Assembly (NCBI GenBank): GCA_964563505.1
Contig: CAZLXW010000002.1
Coordinates: 41,105 to 105,104, forward strand
Origin: UBA1351 sp964563505
GTDB taxonomy: Bacteria; Bacillota; Clostridia; Lachnospirales; Vallitaleaceae
Reading direction: 5' to 3'
DNA length: 64,000 nt
A program made the translations under genes and the position numbers. Every line of letters starts with the position of its first letter. Position 1 is the first letter of the stretch. The notes under the pieces were generated by a model that ran no database searches, was not told the DNA's origin, and was given only the letters and a program-made list of their open reading frames with translations. This document shows positions 37,340 to 45,851 of this stretch, in pieces.

Positions 37340-40152
37340 CGCTTCAAATATTGTCCTGTATAAGATTGCTCGACTTTAACGATAGTTTCTGGCCTACCTT
37401 TGGCGACAATCATTCCTCCACCGTCGCCACCTTCCGGTCCGATATCGATAATGTAATCAGCATTCTTAATCACATCCATATTATGCTCAATAACCAGCAC
37501 TGTGTTGCCTTCATCCACCAGTTGCTGTAAAATGACAATCAGTTTTCGGACATCTTCAAAATGTAACCCTGTCGTTGGTTCATCTAGGATGTAAATCGTT
37601 TTTCCGGTACTACGCTTGCTCAGTTCCGAAGCCAACTTAATTCTTTGGGCCTCTCCACCAGATAAGGTGTTAGACGGTTGTCCTAAACGAATGTATCCGA
37701 GACCGACCTCGTAGAGCGTCTGAATTTTTCTAAGTACTCGGGGAATATTAGCAAAAAACGTCAAACCTTCTTCAACGGTCATTTCAAGGATATCATGGAT
37801 ATTTTTCCCTTTATATTTAACGTCTAGTGTTTCCCGATTGTAGCGTTTTCCATGACATACTTCACAAGGTACGTAAACATCCGGCAAGAAATGCATTTCT
37901 ACTTTGATAATACCATCGCCACTACATGCTTCACACCGGCCACCTTTCACATTAAAGCTAAAGCGTCCTTTCTTGTAGCCACGGGTTTTTGCTTCTTGTG
38001 TTGATGCAAATAAGTCTCGAATCATATCAAAAACACCAATATAGGTGGCCGGATTGGACCGAGGTGTTCGTCCGATTGGACTTTGATCAATATCAATAAT
38101 CTTATCGAGTTGTTCAGTCCCTTCAATCCGGTCATGCTTTCCTGCAACCGTTCGAGCACGATTCAGTTTTTTTGCCAATGCTTTATATAAAATTTCATTG
38201 ACCAAGGAACTTTTCCCAGAGCCTGACACTCCTGTCACACATGAAAAGACGCCTAGAGGTATGTCTACATTAATATTTTTCAGATTATTTTCATGGGCAT
38301 TATACACGGTAAGTACGCCTCTTGGTTCACGTCGCTGACGAGGCACTTCAATTTTTAGTTCACCACGTAGGTATTTTCCTGTAATCGAATAATCATGGGC
38401 AAGGATTTCTTCATAGCTTCCTTCGGCTACAATTTCTCCACCATGTTCACCGGCTCCCGGACCAATATCAATAATGTAGTCTGCTGCTTTGATGGTATCC
38501 TCATCATGTTCAACGACCAGTACCGTGTTACCTAAATCTCTTAAGTGATGTAATGTAGCTATGAGCTTATCATTATCTCTTTGGTGCAATCCGATACTAG
38601 GTTCATCTAAAATATAAGTCACGCCGACCAGTCCCGAACCAATTTGTGTCGCCAAACGGATACGCTGAGCTTCACCACCAGACAGAGTCGATGCTCCACG
38701 CTCTAATGTCAGATAGTCGAGTCCGACATTATATAAAAACTGAATTCGTTCTTTTATTTCCTTAAGTATCCGCTCAGCAATCGCTTGCTGATGTGGGCTT
38801 AATGTCAAGTTGCTAAAAAACGGAATCAGCTGCTTTACCGATCTATTCACAATGTCATCAATGTTATTGTCAGCTATTGTCACTGCTAGCGCTTCTTTGT
38901 TTAAGCGCTTCCCTTCACAGTATTTACACGGTGTAATACGCATAAAGGATTCAAATTCCGCTTTTGCCCCTGCACCCGTGTTTCGATGATATCGCTGTTC
39001 AACATTTTTAATTAAACCGTCAAAAGCAATATCATATACCCCCGGGCCGTAGCGCCCGTTATAAGAAACGGTTACTTCTTGATCAGTTCCATAGATAAGG
39101 ATGTCATGAATCTCTTTAGGGTAAGATTCAAACGGAACATCTAGTCGAAAATCAAATTTTTCAGATAGCTTGTCCAATATTGCCCTCGTAAAACTCCCCT
39201 TGTCCTTGCTAGACTGCCAACTGTAGACTTGAATGGCACCTTCCTCAATACTAAGGGATGGATCTGGAATCATCAACGCTTCATCAAAGGCCATCTCATA
39301 TCCGATTCCTTCACAATGGGGGCAAGCCCCTAAGGCATTGTTAAAAGAAAAATGAACGGGTTCAATTTCGGACAAACTGATATGACAATCCGGACAGGAA
39401 AAATGACTACTCAGCGTAAAACTTTCGCCATCAACAAGATCAATCTGGACAAGCCCTTCTGTTAAATGCATGGCTTGTTCTAGCGAATCTGTTAACCGAC
39501 TTTCAATACCCTCTTTAATCACTAATCGGTCCACAACAATCTGAATATCATGTTTTTTGTTGTGATTAAGTTCAATCGGTTCACTAAGTTCAACCATATC
39601 TCCATCAATCATCACCCGTACAAAGCCACTTTTGCTTGCTTGTTGCAATACTTTTTCATGTCGCCCTTTACGTTGTCTAACAACAGGTGCAAGCACCAAA
39701 ATTTTGCTTCCCTTTGATAAGGCCATAATTTGCTCAACCATTTGATCCACTGTTTGGCGTTGAATCTCTTTACCACATTCTGGACAATGGGGTATCCCTA
39801 CACGCGCAAAAAGCAATCGCAAATAATCATAAATCTCGGTTACCGTACCGACGGTTGACCTCGGGTTATGATTGGTCGATTTTTGGGCAATGGATATAGC
39901 CGGAGACAAGCCTTCAATGCTATCCACTTCCGGCTTATCCATTTGTCCGAGAAATTGTCTTGCATAAGATGACAAGGATTCCATGTACTTACGCTGACCA
40001 TCCGCATAGATGGTATCAAAAGCCAAAGAAGATTTTCCTGACCCGCTAAGGCCGGTAACAATGACTAACTTCTCTCTGGGTATATCTATATTTATATGTT
40101 TTAAATTATGTACTCGCGCACCTTTTATTTTAATATATGTTTGTTTTTCCAT
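37327..40152 (-). CDS. uvrA: Excinuclease ABC subunit A
   Basis: Damage-recognition ATPase of nucleotide excision repair, about 941 residues and full length. There are two ABC modules, with Walker A GLSGSGKSSLAFDT and GVSGSGKSSLVNEI and signatures LSGGEAQRIRLA and LSGGEAQRIKLA. Zinc-finger cysteines are present (CPDC...CPHC and CEAC...CEVC). The start at 40152 (MEKQTYIKIKGAR) has AGGA at good spacing; upstream in-frame ATGs at 40158 and beyond are less likely. It is downstream of carD but separated by a terminator. No uvrB in the window. Confidence 0.97.
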   Translation of the reverse strand: MEKQTYIKIKGARVHNLKHINIDIPREKLVIVTGLSGSGKSSLAFDTIYADGQRKYMESLSSYARQFLGQMDKPEVDSIEGLSPAISIAQKSTNHNPRSTVGTVTEIYDYLRLLFARVGIPHCPECGKEIQRQTVDQMVEQIMALSKGSKILVLAPVVRQRKGRHEKVLQQASKSGFVRVMIDGDMVELSEPIELNHNKKHDIQIVVDRLVIKEGIESRLTDSLEQAMHLTEGLVQIDLVDGESFTLSSHFSCPDCHISLSEIEPVHFSFNNALGACPHCEGIGYEMAFDEALMIPDPSLSIEEGAIQVYSWQSSKDKGSFTRAILDKLSEKFDFRLDVPFESYPKEIHDILIYGTDQEVTVSYNGRYGPGVYDIAFDGLIKNVEQRYHRNTGAGAKAEFESFMRITPCKYCEGKRLNKEALAVTIADNNIDDIVNRSVKQLIPFFSNLTLSPHQQAIAERILKEIKERIQFLYNVGLDYLTLERGASTLSGGEAQRIRLATQIGSGLVGVTYILDEPSIGLHQRDNDKLIATLHHLRDLGNTVLVVEHDEDTIKAADYIIDIGPGAGEHGGEIVAEGSYEEILAHDYSITGKYLRGELKIEVPRQRREPRGVLTVYNAHENNLKNINVDIPLGVFSCVTGVSGSGKSSLVNEILYKALAKKLNRARTVAGKHDRIEGTEQLDKIIDIDQSPIGRTPRSNPATYIGVFDMIRDLFASTQEAKTRGYKKGRFSFNVKGGRCEACSGDGIIKVEMHFLPDVYVPCEVCHGKRYNRETLDVKYKGKNIHDILEMTVEEGLTFFANIPRVLRKIQTLYEVGLGYIRLGQPSNTLSGGEAQRIKLASELSKRSTGKTIYILDEPTTGLHFEDVRKLIVILQQLVDEGNTVLVIEHNMDVIKNADYIIDIGPEGGDGGGMIVAKGRPETIVKVEQSYTGQYLKRYLN

Positions 40153-40170
40153 AAGCATTCCTATTCTAAA

Positions 40171-40207
40171 AACTCGCTTCACTCAATAGGTTTGAGAGAA
40201 GCGAGTT
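40171..40207 (-). terminator. Terminator of the CarD-like gene
   Basis: Long stem with arms AACTCGCTTC and GAAGCGAGTT extended by CTCA/TGAG, followed by four to five U residues on the minus strand. It lies between the CarD stop and the uvrA ribosome site, within 20 bp of the latter, so uvrA must rely on read-through or a promoter I cannot place. Confidence 0.85.
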
Positions 40208-40211
40208 AAAT

Positions 40212-40721
40212 TTACATATCGTATTGTTGTACATGCTCTATTACATATTCTTTGACCGAATCAAAATCCTTTTCCAAGGATATTGCTAATTCTCCATAAA
40301 GTTTTTCTTCAGCTAAGTCATAATATTTTTCATCCAAGGCAGTTACTTTTTTTCCTTCTGCAATGCGATCTTCTTTTAAAGAAAAAATCGTTTTAATTAC
40401 TTTAACCAATTCTCGACAATCATATTTTGCAAACGCTTCTTTATACTCAACTTCCCTCTTCTTTTCATCCGATAAATCTAAGGTTCCGATGTTATGAATT
40501 TCATCGATAAGAACTATGGCTTCATCTTTTGTCATTACCGGTCGCATCGTTACTTTCTCGTTATCTACCGGAGTATAAATTGTACCGCTCTTGCCATGCT
40601 GAGGTTTTAATGTATAATACAACCGTTTCCCTGATGCACCTGACATATCTAAATGTCCTATTGACTCTACCTGACAAACACCTGTGTTGTCATAAATTAT
40701 ATAATCGCCTACTTCAAACAT
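40212..40721 (-). CDS. CarD family transcriptional regulator
   Basis: A 169-residue RNA-polymerase-binding regulator. The N-terminal CarD/TRCF interaction domain begins MFEVGDYIIYDNTGVCQVESIG and contains YYTLKP and YTPVDNEKVTMRPV. The C-terminal part is helical and lysine-rich (KKVTALDEKYYDLAEEKL). Such proteins bind the beta subunit and stabilise open promoter complexes. It is monocistronic, with its own promoter and terminator. Confidence 0.93.
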   Translation of the reverse strand: MFEVGDYIIYDNTGVCQVESIGHLDMSGASGKRLYYTLKPQHGKSGTIYTPVDNEKVTMRPVMTKDEAIVLIDEIHNIGTLDLSDEKKREVEYKEAFAKYDCRELVKVIKTIFSLKEDRIAEGKKVTALDEKYYDLAEEKLYGELAISLEKDFDSVKEYVIEHVQQYDM

Positions 40722-40777
40722 TTCATTTCTCCTTTATATTTGCCAAAAACACATAGCTCTAATCACACTATAATTCT

Positions 40778-40806
40778 ATTATAACAGAAAAAACGGTTTG
40801 ATGTAA
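40778..40806 (-). promoter_or_regulatory. Promoter of the CarD-like gene
   Basis: TTACAT (40806-40801), 17-bp spacer, TATAAT (40783-40778) on the minus strand, about 55 bp before the CarD start. Confidence 0.6.
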
Positions 40807-40821
40807 GCGAAATACTTTTAC

Positions 40822-41168
40822 TTATTGTTTAAAGATTTTATGCAAATTAACTTTTAGACCGGCGAATATATTAGATGTCACAATCATCTCATGTGAATAT
40901 TCGTCTATTTTGACGTCATTCTTCCCTTTTGTAAAGTCATAAATGACAACTGTTTTTAAATGCTGGGATACAACCCAATATTCCTTTATTCCATGTTCTT
41001 TATAAATGTTCAATTTTGTACTAAGGTCTCTAAAGGCCGTTGATTTTCTAAATACTTGCCAATTTCAATAGATAAGCGTGTTAATATTCGCTGATGAAAG
41101 GTCGATGGACGTGGTGACATACATATAATACCATTCAAAAGTTCATAGATTCCATTATCTGCCAACAT
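40822..41168 (-). pseudogene. Uma2-family (PD-(D/E)XK-like) protein remnant
   Basis: The first frame (ATG at 41168, site GGAGGAG) begins like Uma2 proteins: YELLNGIICMSPRPSTFHQR. It stops at LETLVQN. Another frame continues as RDLSTKLNIYKEHGIKEYWVV, the typical C-terminal Uma2 block, and ends at 40822. The middle of the family (about 60 residues, including the QPDI and APDLVIE catalytic segment) is missing at the join. The gene is therefore broken by an internal out-of-frame deletion. Intact relatives are about 190 residues. Confidence 0.8.
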
Positions 41169-41194
41169 ATAATCACTCCTCCATATCTTTGGCA

Positions 41195-43069
41195 TTACCT
41201 TCCACAACAATGTTTGTACTTTTTACCGCTTCCACAAGGACAAGGGTCGTTACGCCCTATTTTCTTTTTCTTTGCAAAGTTAACCGCTGTAACATTTGAA
41301 GTAACTTTGGGTTCAATATGGATATTTTTTGGAGTTTCCCGTATTTCATCCGGTGCATATCCTAGTAAAACCCACTGACGGTTTGCATTATAAATATTAA
41401 TAATATATTCCATGATTTCATTTCGAACGGTAGTACTAGGGATATCTAATTGTCTCGGTATCACTTCAGGCAATTGCATCGGTGATTGACATAAATCCAT
41501 ATGTGCCATGATATGTGTCATTACTTCCTGAATATCAAAAGCGTCCATATTATAGTATTTTTTCAAATATTTTTCCAGTGCATAGGTTTTTTGATTTTGA
41601 ACGTAGTGGTAGACACTATCCACTTCAAGCAACTTCTGCTTATGAATTTTTTTGTAGTTTAAGTTAGAATTTATCGTTCTCTGTTCTTCAATATCTTCGA
41701 TTAATTCATCCGGATCAAGTACGCGAATATACCAGACAAGTTCATCATCAGCTTCTAATGTAATTTCTGTAGGCAAATTTTGATGTATTATATATTTAAA
41801 CGTTTTGATATCATAATGATTCTTAGTATAGTCTATTGTCCATTCATGTAAATCTTCGAAGGACGACACCCCATAATAATAAATCAATCCGCGCACTATA
41901 TCTATGCACTCTGTATTTCTTTTTATATAAGAGATATATTCTTTTTCATTCACTTCATTGACAATTTCAACCAGTTCTTTTGGCAACTTAAATCCAATCA
42001 TTTCCATAGTCGAATCATATGTCGGAAACAAAAGCATTTTTTGAATCCATTGAGTAATCATCCTCTTTCCATGTATAAGATATGTTGATACAGGAAGATC
42101 AATTCGACCATCATTACTTGCTGCCTTCTTTATAATATGAAATTGCTCGCTTGACATATAGGTCAACATATGGGGGAAAATCTGTAAAACATGGTGTTCT
42201 AAAGCTTGAATTAAGCGAGCTTTTGTATATGAAGAAACTCCTGTCATTCCTAACCACTTAGAGACTTCATAAACATCTTCTTTATTCAACATCTGAAGGC
42301 ATTGCTTAAGTGTATCCGCACGTCCATCAATATATAACTTCTCTCCCTGTATTATATTATCATAAAAGCTTTGATTGATTATATCCATCATGGGTTCTTC
42401 AAACACATCTAAAAGCTCATCTTCATCCCAGTCTTCATCCCAAATCTCTTCAGAAAACTCAGACACCGGATATTTTTTTAAGTCTAGTTGACTAGGCTGA
42501 AAGTTTACATCTGCAACATATCCACATACCCCTGATCTTGGTGAATTGTCACTATCATTTTTAGGCGCATTGTTTCGGGCAACAATGGTAACTGCATCTT
42601 CCAAAACTATATTTGAATAGGCCGCCTTTATAGATAGCCTCAAGTCCGTTGTTGAGCCAAAATCATATTCATAGGAAAATTGTTCACCCACATCTAGCAC
42701 TTGATCCAAACTAAAATTCATACCATAATTAAAGTCGCCTCCATATGCATGGCTATGCTCCTCGTAGTCACAAATATAGGAATAATAATCAATATGAAAT
42801 TCACTTAAATGACCACAGCATTCTACCCAAATTCCACGAATAAAATCATCTAATAATTTTAAGGTTGCCTTTTGATCGATTAAAATATACATATAATATT
42901 TCGGACAATATGTCGCTTCAATCTGCAATAAATATACATCGCGTTTAGGTTTGTTTTTCTGTGCATTTTTTTGTATTAGATCTTCTATGCAAGTCTTAAG
43001 ATGTCTTGTAAATCCTTGTTTGCTATATTCACTGCTACAAATGAAGCAATTCCCTGTATTTTTCTTCAC
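41195..43069 (-). CDS. PRiA4_ORF3-like protein with SEC-C motif
   Basis: A 624-residue cytoplasmic protein with GTG start (site AAGGAG seven bases upstream). The N-terminus has a Cys2/His-type finger (CFICSSEYSKQGFTRHLKTC). Residues about 45-170 resemble the plasmid pRiA4b ORF-3 domain (LDQVLDVGEQFSYEYDFGSTTDL). An acidic patch (WDEDWDEDELLD) and a long helical middle follow. The C-terminus is a SEC-C zinc motif (GRNDPCPCGSGKKYKHCCG), as in SecA. Function is not known; the architecture suggests a nucleic-acid or protein-binding role. Confidence 0.85.
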   Translation of the reverse strand: MKKNTGNCFICSSEYSKQGFTRHLKTCIEDLIQKNAQKNKPKRDVYLLQIEATYCPKYYMYILIDQKATLKLLDDFIRGIWVECCGHLSEFHIDYYSYICDYEEHSHAYGGDFNYGMNFSLDQVLDVGEQFSYEYDFGSTTDLRLSIKAAYSNIVLEDAVTIVARNNAPKNDSDNSPRSGVCGYVADVNFQPSQLDLKKYPVSEFSEEIWDEDWDEDELLDVFEEPMMDIINQSFYDNIIQGEKLYIDGRADTLKQCLQMLNKEDVYEVSKWLGMTGVSSYTKARLIQALEHHVLQIFPHMLTYMSSEQFHIIKKAASNDGRIDLPVSTYLIHGKRMITQWIQKMLLFPTYDSTMEMIGFKLPKELVEIVNEVNEKEYISYIKRNTECIDIVRGLIYYYGVSSFEDLHEWTIDYTKNHYDIKTFKYIIHQNLPTEITLEADDELVWYIRVLDPDELIEDIEEQRTINSNLNYKKIHKQKLLEVDSVYHYVQNQKTYALEKYLKKYYNMDAFDIQEVMTHIMAHMDLCQSPMQLPEVIPRQLDIPSTTVRNEIMEYIINIYNANRQWVLLGYAPDEIRETPKNIHIEPKVTSNVTAVNFAKKKKIGRNDPCPCGSGKKYKHCCGR

Positions 43070-43139
43070 AACATCACTCCTTTTTTCTTATTCATTCTCT
43101 ACTCTTATACTAGCAATTTTCTTCATGATAGACAAGTTT

Positions 43140-43895
43140 TTACCGATGAATAATATCTTTAACAACCTCACCGGCTATAATCAAGCCAACGACCGGAGGA
43201 ACAAAAGCAACACTTCCGGGAATTGCTCTCTTATCTGTACATTTGCGTTCACCGCCCGGAGGGCAGATACAATTGGCTTTACAGCTTAGGGACATATCTT
43301 CAATTGGTTTCATGGCTTGTTCTTCCGAGTAGACTACTTTTAATTTTTTGACACCCCGTTTTTTTAATTCACGGCGCATCACTTTTGCCAAGGGACATAC
43401 TTTGGTCTTATATATATCTGCTACTTTAAACTGACTTGCCTCTAATTTGTTTCCGGCCCCCATGCTGCTGATGACCGGCACACTTTTTTCCTTTGCACAC
43501 ATGACGAGTTCTATCTTTGCTGTCACTGTATCGACTGCGTCGACAACATAATCATATTCTTCAAAGGGAAAGGTATCTGCATTCTCCGGCAAAAAGAAGG
43601 TCTTATAGGTTCGTACATCTGCTTTGGGATTGATTTCTAAAATACGCTCTTTCATCACTTCAACTTTGTCTTTGCCCACTGTTTTTCTCGTTGCTATAAT
43701 TTGTCGATTTATATTTGTAAGGCAGACTTGGTCATCATCGATAATATCAAAAGCACCGACACCACTACGGGCAAGGGCCTCACAAACATATCCTCCGACA
43801 CCTCCGATTCCAAAGACTGCAACACGTGCTTTACTTAGACGTTCCATCCCTTCTTTTCCTAAAAGAAGTTCTGTTCTTGAAAATTGATTTAACAT
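43140..43895 (-). CDS. tcdA: tRNA threonylcarbamoyladenosine dehydratase (TcdA/CsdL, ThiF/MoeB family)
   Basis: E1-like enzyme of about 251 residues that cyclises t6A37 of tRNA to ct6A using ATP. The start at 43895 (MLNQFSRTELLLGKEG) has AGGAG upstream; the open frame to 43928 lacks a site. Nucleotide-binding motif GIGGVGGYVCEALARSGVG, DDDQVCLTNINRQ and DAVDTVTAK are present. The C-terminal CICPPGGERKC and PGSVAFVPPVVGLIIAG are characteristic of TcdA rather than of MoeB or ThiF. Confidence 0.92.
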   Translation of the reverse strand: MLNQFSRTELLLGKEGMERLSKARVAVFGIGGVGGYVCEALARSGVGAFDIIDDDQVCLTNINRQIIATRKTVGKDKVEVMKERILEINPKADVRTYKTFFLPENADTFPFEEYDYVVDAVDTVTAKIELVMCAKEKSVPVISSMGAGNKLEASQFKVADIYKTKVCPLAKVMRRELKKRGVKKLKVVYSEEQAMKPIEDMSLSCKANCICPPGGERKCTDKRAIPGSVAFVPPVVGLIIAGEVVKDIIHR

Positions 43896-43915
43896 GTTTA
43901 TTCTCCTACATAGAC

Positions 43916-43940
43916 TTAGCGGATGCATTGCATCCGCTAA
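43916..43940. terminator. Hairpin after the decarboxylase operon
   Basis: Perfect 10-bp arms TTAGCGGATG/CATCCGCTAA with a 5-base loop, between the oadB stop and tcdA. There is no clear U-run on the minus strand, so termination may be incomplete or it may only protect the 3' end. Confidence 0.6.
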
Positions 43941-43999
43941 ATAGTTTATCGTTCATTTAATTTTAACATATTTTTCTTAGAAAGAGAACATTAAATTCA

Positions 44000-45103
44000 T
44001 TAACCAAAAATATTTAATAATACCCCCGCCGCAACAGCTGATCCGATAACGCCAGCCACATTGGGACCCATCGCATGCATGAGCAAAAAGTTGCTTGGAT
44101 TTTCTTCCTGGCCGACTTTTTGCACAACTCGAGCAGCCATGGGTACGGCTGAAACGCCTGCCGCACCAAGCATAGGATTAATCTTTCCACCTGTTATTTT
44201 ACATAAGATTTTTCCAAAGATAACACCTGAAGCCGTTCCTATGGCAAAGGCAAACAAACCAATAGCGATGATTTTAAGGGTTTCCGGATTAAGAAAAGAT
44301 GCCGCATCCGCCTTAGCTCCTACCGTTAATCCAAGAACAATAGTCACAATATACATCAAGGCTCCTTGAGCTGTTTCAACTAACTTAGGCACAACACCTG
44401 ACTCACGGATAAGGTTTCCTAACATAAGCATACTAATTAAAGGTGCTGATGAAGGCAATAAGAGGATAACAAAAATCGCGACTATAATGGGAAAGGCCAC
44501 TTTTTCATTTTTACCGACTACTCTTAACTGCTCCATCTTAATGGCACGTTCTTTTTTTGTCGTCAATAATTTGATAATCGGTGGCTGGATAATCGGAACC
44601 AAGGCCATATAAGAATATGCTGCAAGAGCAATGGGCCCCAATAAATCCGGTGCCAATTTTGATGTTAAGTAGATGGCTGTCGGTCCGTCAGCACCACCAA
44701 TAATTGCAATTGCTGCCGCTGCCGCACCATCAAAACCTAATAAAATAGCTGCGATAAATGCGGAGAAGATACCAAACTGAGCTGCTGCTCCAAGAAGAAT
44801 ACTCTTAGGATTTGCAATTAATGGACCAAAATCTGTTCCGGCTCCCACACACAGAAAAATTAAGGGTGGGTATATTCCTAGTTCTGTCCCTATGTATAAG
44901 TAATGGAATAAGCCCTCATCACTCATTAACCCAGTTAAGGGTAAATTGACAACCAACATACCAAAAGCAATCGGAATCAACAAATAAGGTTCATACTTTT
45001 TGTAAACAGCTAAATATAAGAATATGCAAGCAATCAAGATGACAATAACTTGTTGCCACGTCAAAGCCATAAATCCACTGCTGTTAAAAAATTCTGTCAA
45101 CAT
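44000..45103 (-). CDS. oadB: Na+-translocating decarboxylase beta subunit (OadB/GcdB/MmdB family)
   Basis: Integral membrane subunit of 367 residues that decarboxylates carboxybiotin and exports Na+. About nine hydrophobic segments are visible. The conserved ion-site motif GGADGPTAIYLTSKLAP is intact, as are VGAGTDFGPLIANPK and MLGAAGVSAVPMAARV (helix-break regions). It is the last gene of the decarboxylase operon; AAGGG precedes the start. Confidence 0.95.
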   Translation of the reverse strand: MLTEFFNSSGFMALTWQQVIVILIACIFLYLAVYKKYEPYLLIPIAFGMLVVNLPLTGLMSDEGLFHYLYIGTELGIYPPLIFLCVGAGTDFGPLIANPKSILLGAAAQFGIFSAFIAAILLGFDGAAAAAIAIIGGADGPTAIYLTSKLAPDLLGPIALAAYSYMALVPIIQPPIIKLLTTKKERAIKMEQLRVVGKNEKVAFPIIVAIFVILLLPSSAPLISMLMLGNLIRESGVVPKLVETAQGALMYIVTIVLGLTVGAKADAASFLNPETLKIIAIGLFAFAIGTASGVIFGKILCKITGGKINPMLGAAGVSAVPMAARVVQKVGQEENPSNFLLMHAMGPNVAGVIGSAVAAGVLLNIFG

Positions 45104-45120
45104 AATATCGTCCCTTCCGT

Positions 45121-45492
45121 CTATCCTATAGCAATCAGTGCATCATTGGTATTGACATTGTCACCCTTATTCACTTTAATCGCACGAATAATACCTTCAA
45201 AATCCGAGAAAACTTCATTTTCAAGCTTCATCGCCTCAACGATGACCAAAAGATCACCTTTTTTAACATTTTGACCTTCTTTAACACAAATATCCAAAAT
45301 TTTTCCCGGAAGTGGTGCTGTTACTTCTTGACCGCCCGCGGATGCTGTTGCACTCGTCGCAGGGCTTGCAGAAGGTGCAGGCGTTGGCGCAGGTCGACTT
45401 GTATCACTAATACTCATATCTGCAGATTCATTCACAAGTTCTATATCCACTTCATATATTTTATTGTTTAATTTCAACTTATATGTTTTCAT
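45121..45492 (-). CDS. Biotin carboxyl carrier subunit of the decarboxylase
   Basis: About 123 residues. The N-terminal beta-rich part is followed by an Ala/Pro/Ser/Thr-rich flexible linker (PAPTPAPSASPATSA) and a biotinyl domain with the attachment motif VEAMKLENEV. It carries CO2 from the carboxyltransferase to the membrane beta subunit. The start at 45492 (MKTYKLK) has GGAG; an ATG at 45504 lacks a site. Confidence 0.93.
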   Translation of the reverse strand: MKTYKLKLNNKIYEVDIELVNESADMSISDTSRPAPTPAPSASPATSATASAGGQEVTAPLPGKILDICVKEGQNVKKGDLLVIVEAMKLENEVFSDFEGIIRAIKVNKGDNVNTNDALIAIG

Positions 45493-45516
45493 CGTTTTCT
45501 CCATTTCTATTGATAA

Positions 45517-45840
45517 CTATTCACTTATTTGTCTTACAGCTACAATCTTAACCTTACTCATATCTTGTCCACCACTGGCTTCAATAGCCGCCGTCAAGGC
45601 CACAGCTATTTCTTCATCATCTTCAAGTTGGTCGACTGTTTTTCCTCGAACACTCGTCTGAATTGTCGTCGGCGTGATTGTCTGTGTGTTTTTATCTTTT
45701 TTCTCAAATCGATCCACAAAACTAAAAAATATTTTTTGAAGGTCAATCATCCACATAATAATAATCAAGGTTCCAAAAACAATGGCCATACAGGCACCAC
45801 TTATTTGAATCGCTTGTAACAAGGTAATATCTGAACTCAT
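45517..45840 (-). CDS. oadG: Decarboxylase gamma subunit (OadG family)
   Basis: A 107-residue protein with a single N-terminal membrane helix (about 12-34), a charged linker and a C-terminal conserved tail (EEIAVALTAAIEASGG). OadG holds the alpha and beta subunits together in the membrane complex. AGGAGG precedes the start. The gene lies between the carboxyltransferase and biotin-carrier genes. Confidence 0.88.
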   Translation of the reverse strand: MSSDITLLQAIQISGACMAIVFGTLIIIMWMIDLQKIFFSFVDRFEKKDKNTQTITPTTIQTSVRGKTVDQLEDDEEIAVALTAAIEASGGQDMSKVKIVAVRQISE

Positions 45841-45851
45841 AATGCCTCCTA

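Noticed and set aside
41195..43069. Reading the PRiA4_ORF3-like gene as a transposon passenger
   Set aside because: No transposase, terminal repeats or target duplication is visible nearby; the domain name alone is not evidence of mobility.
44061..44369. Plus-strand open frame of 102 codons
   Set aside because: Antisense to the oadB core motifs, with no independent evidence.
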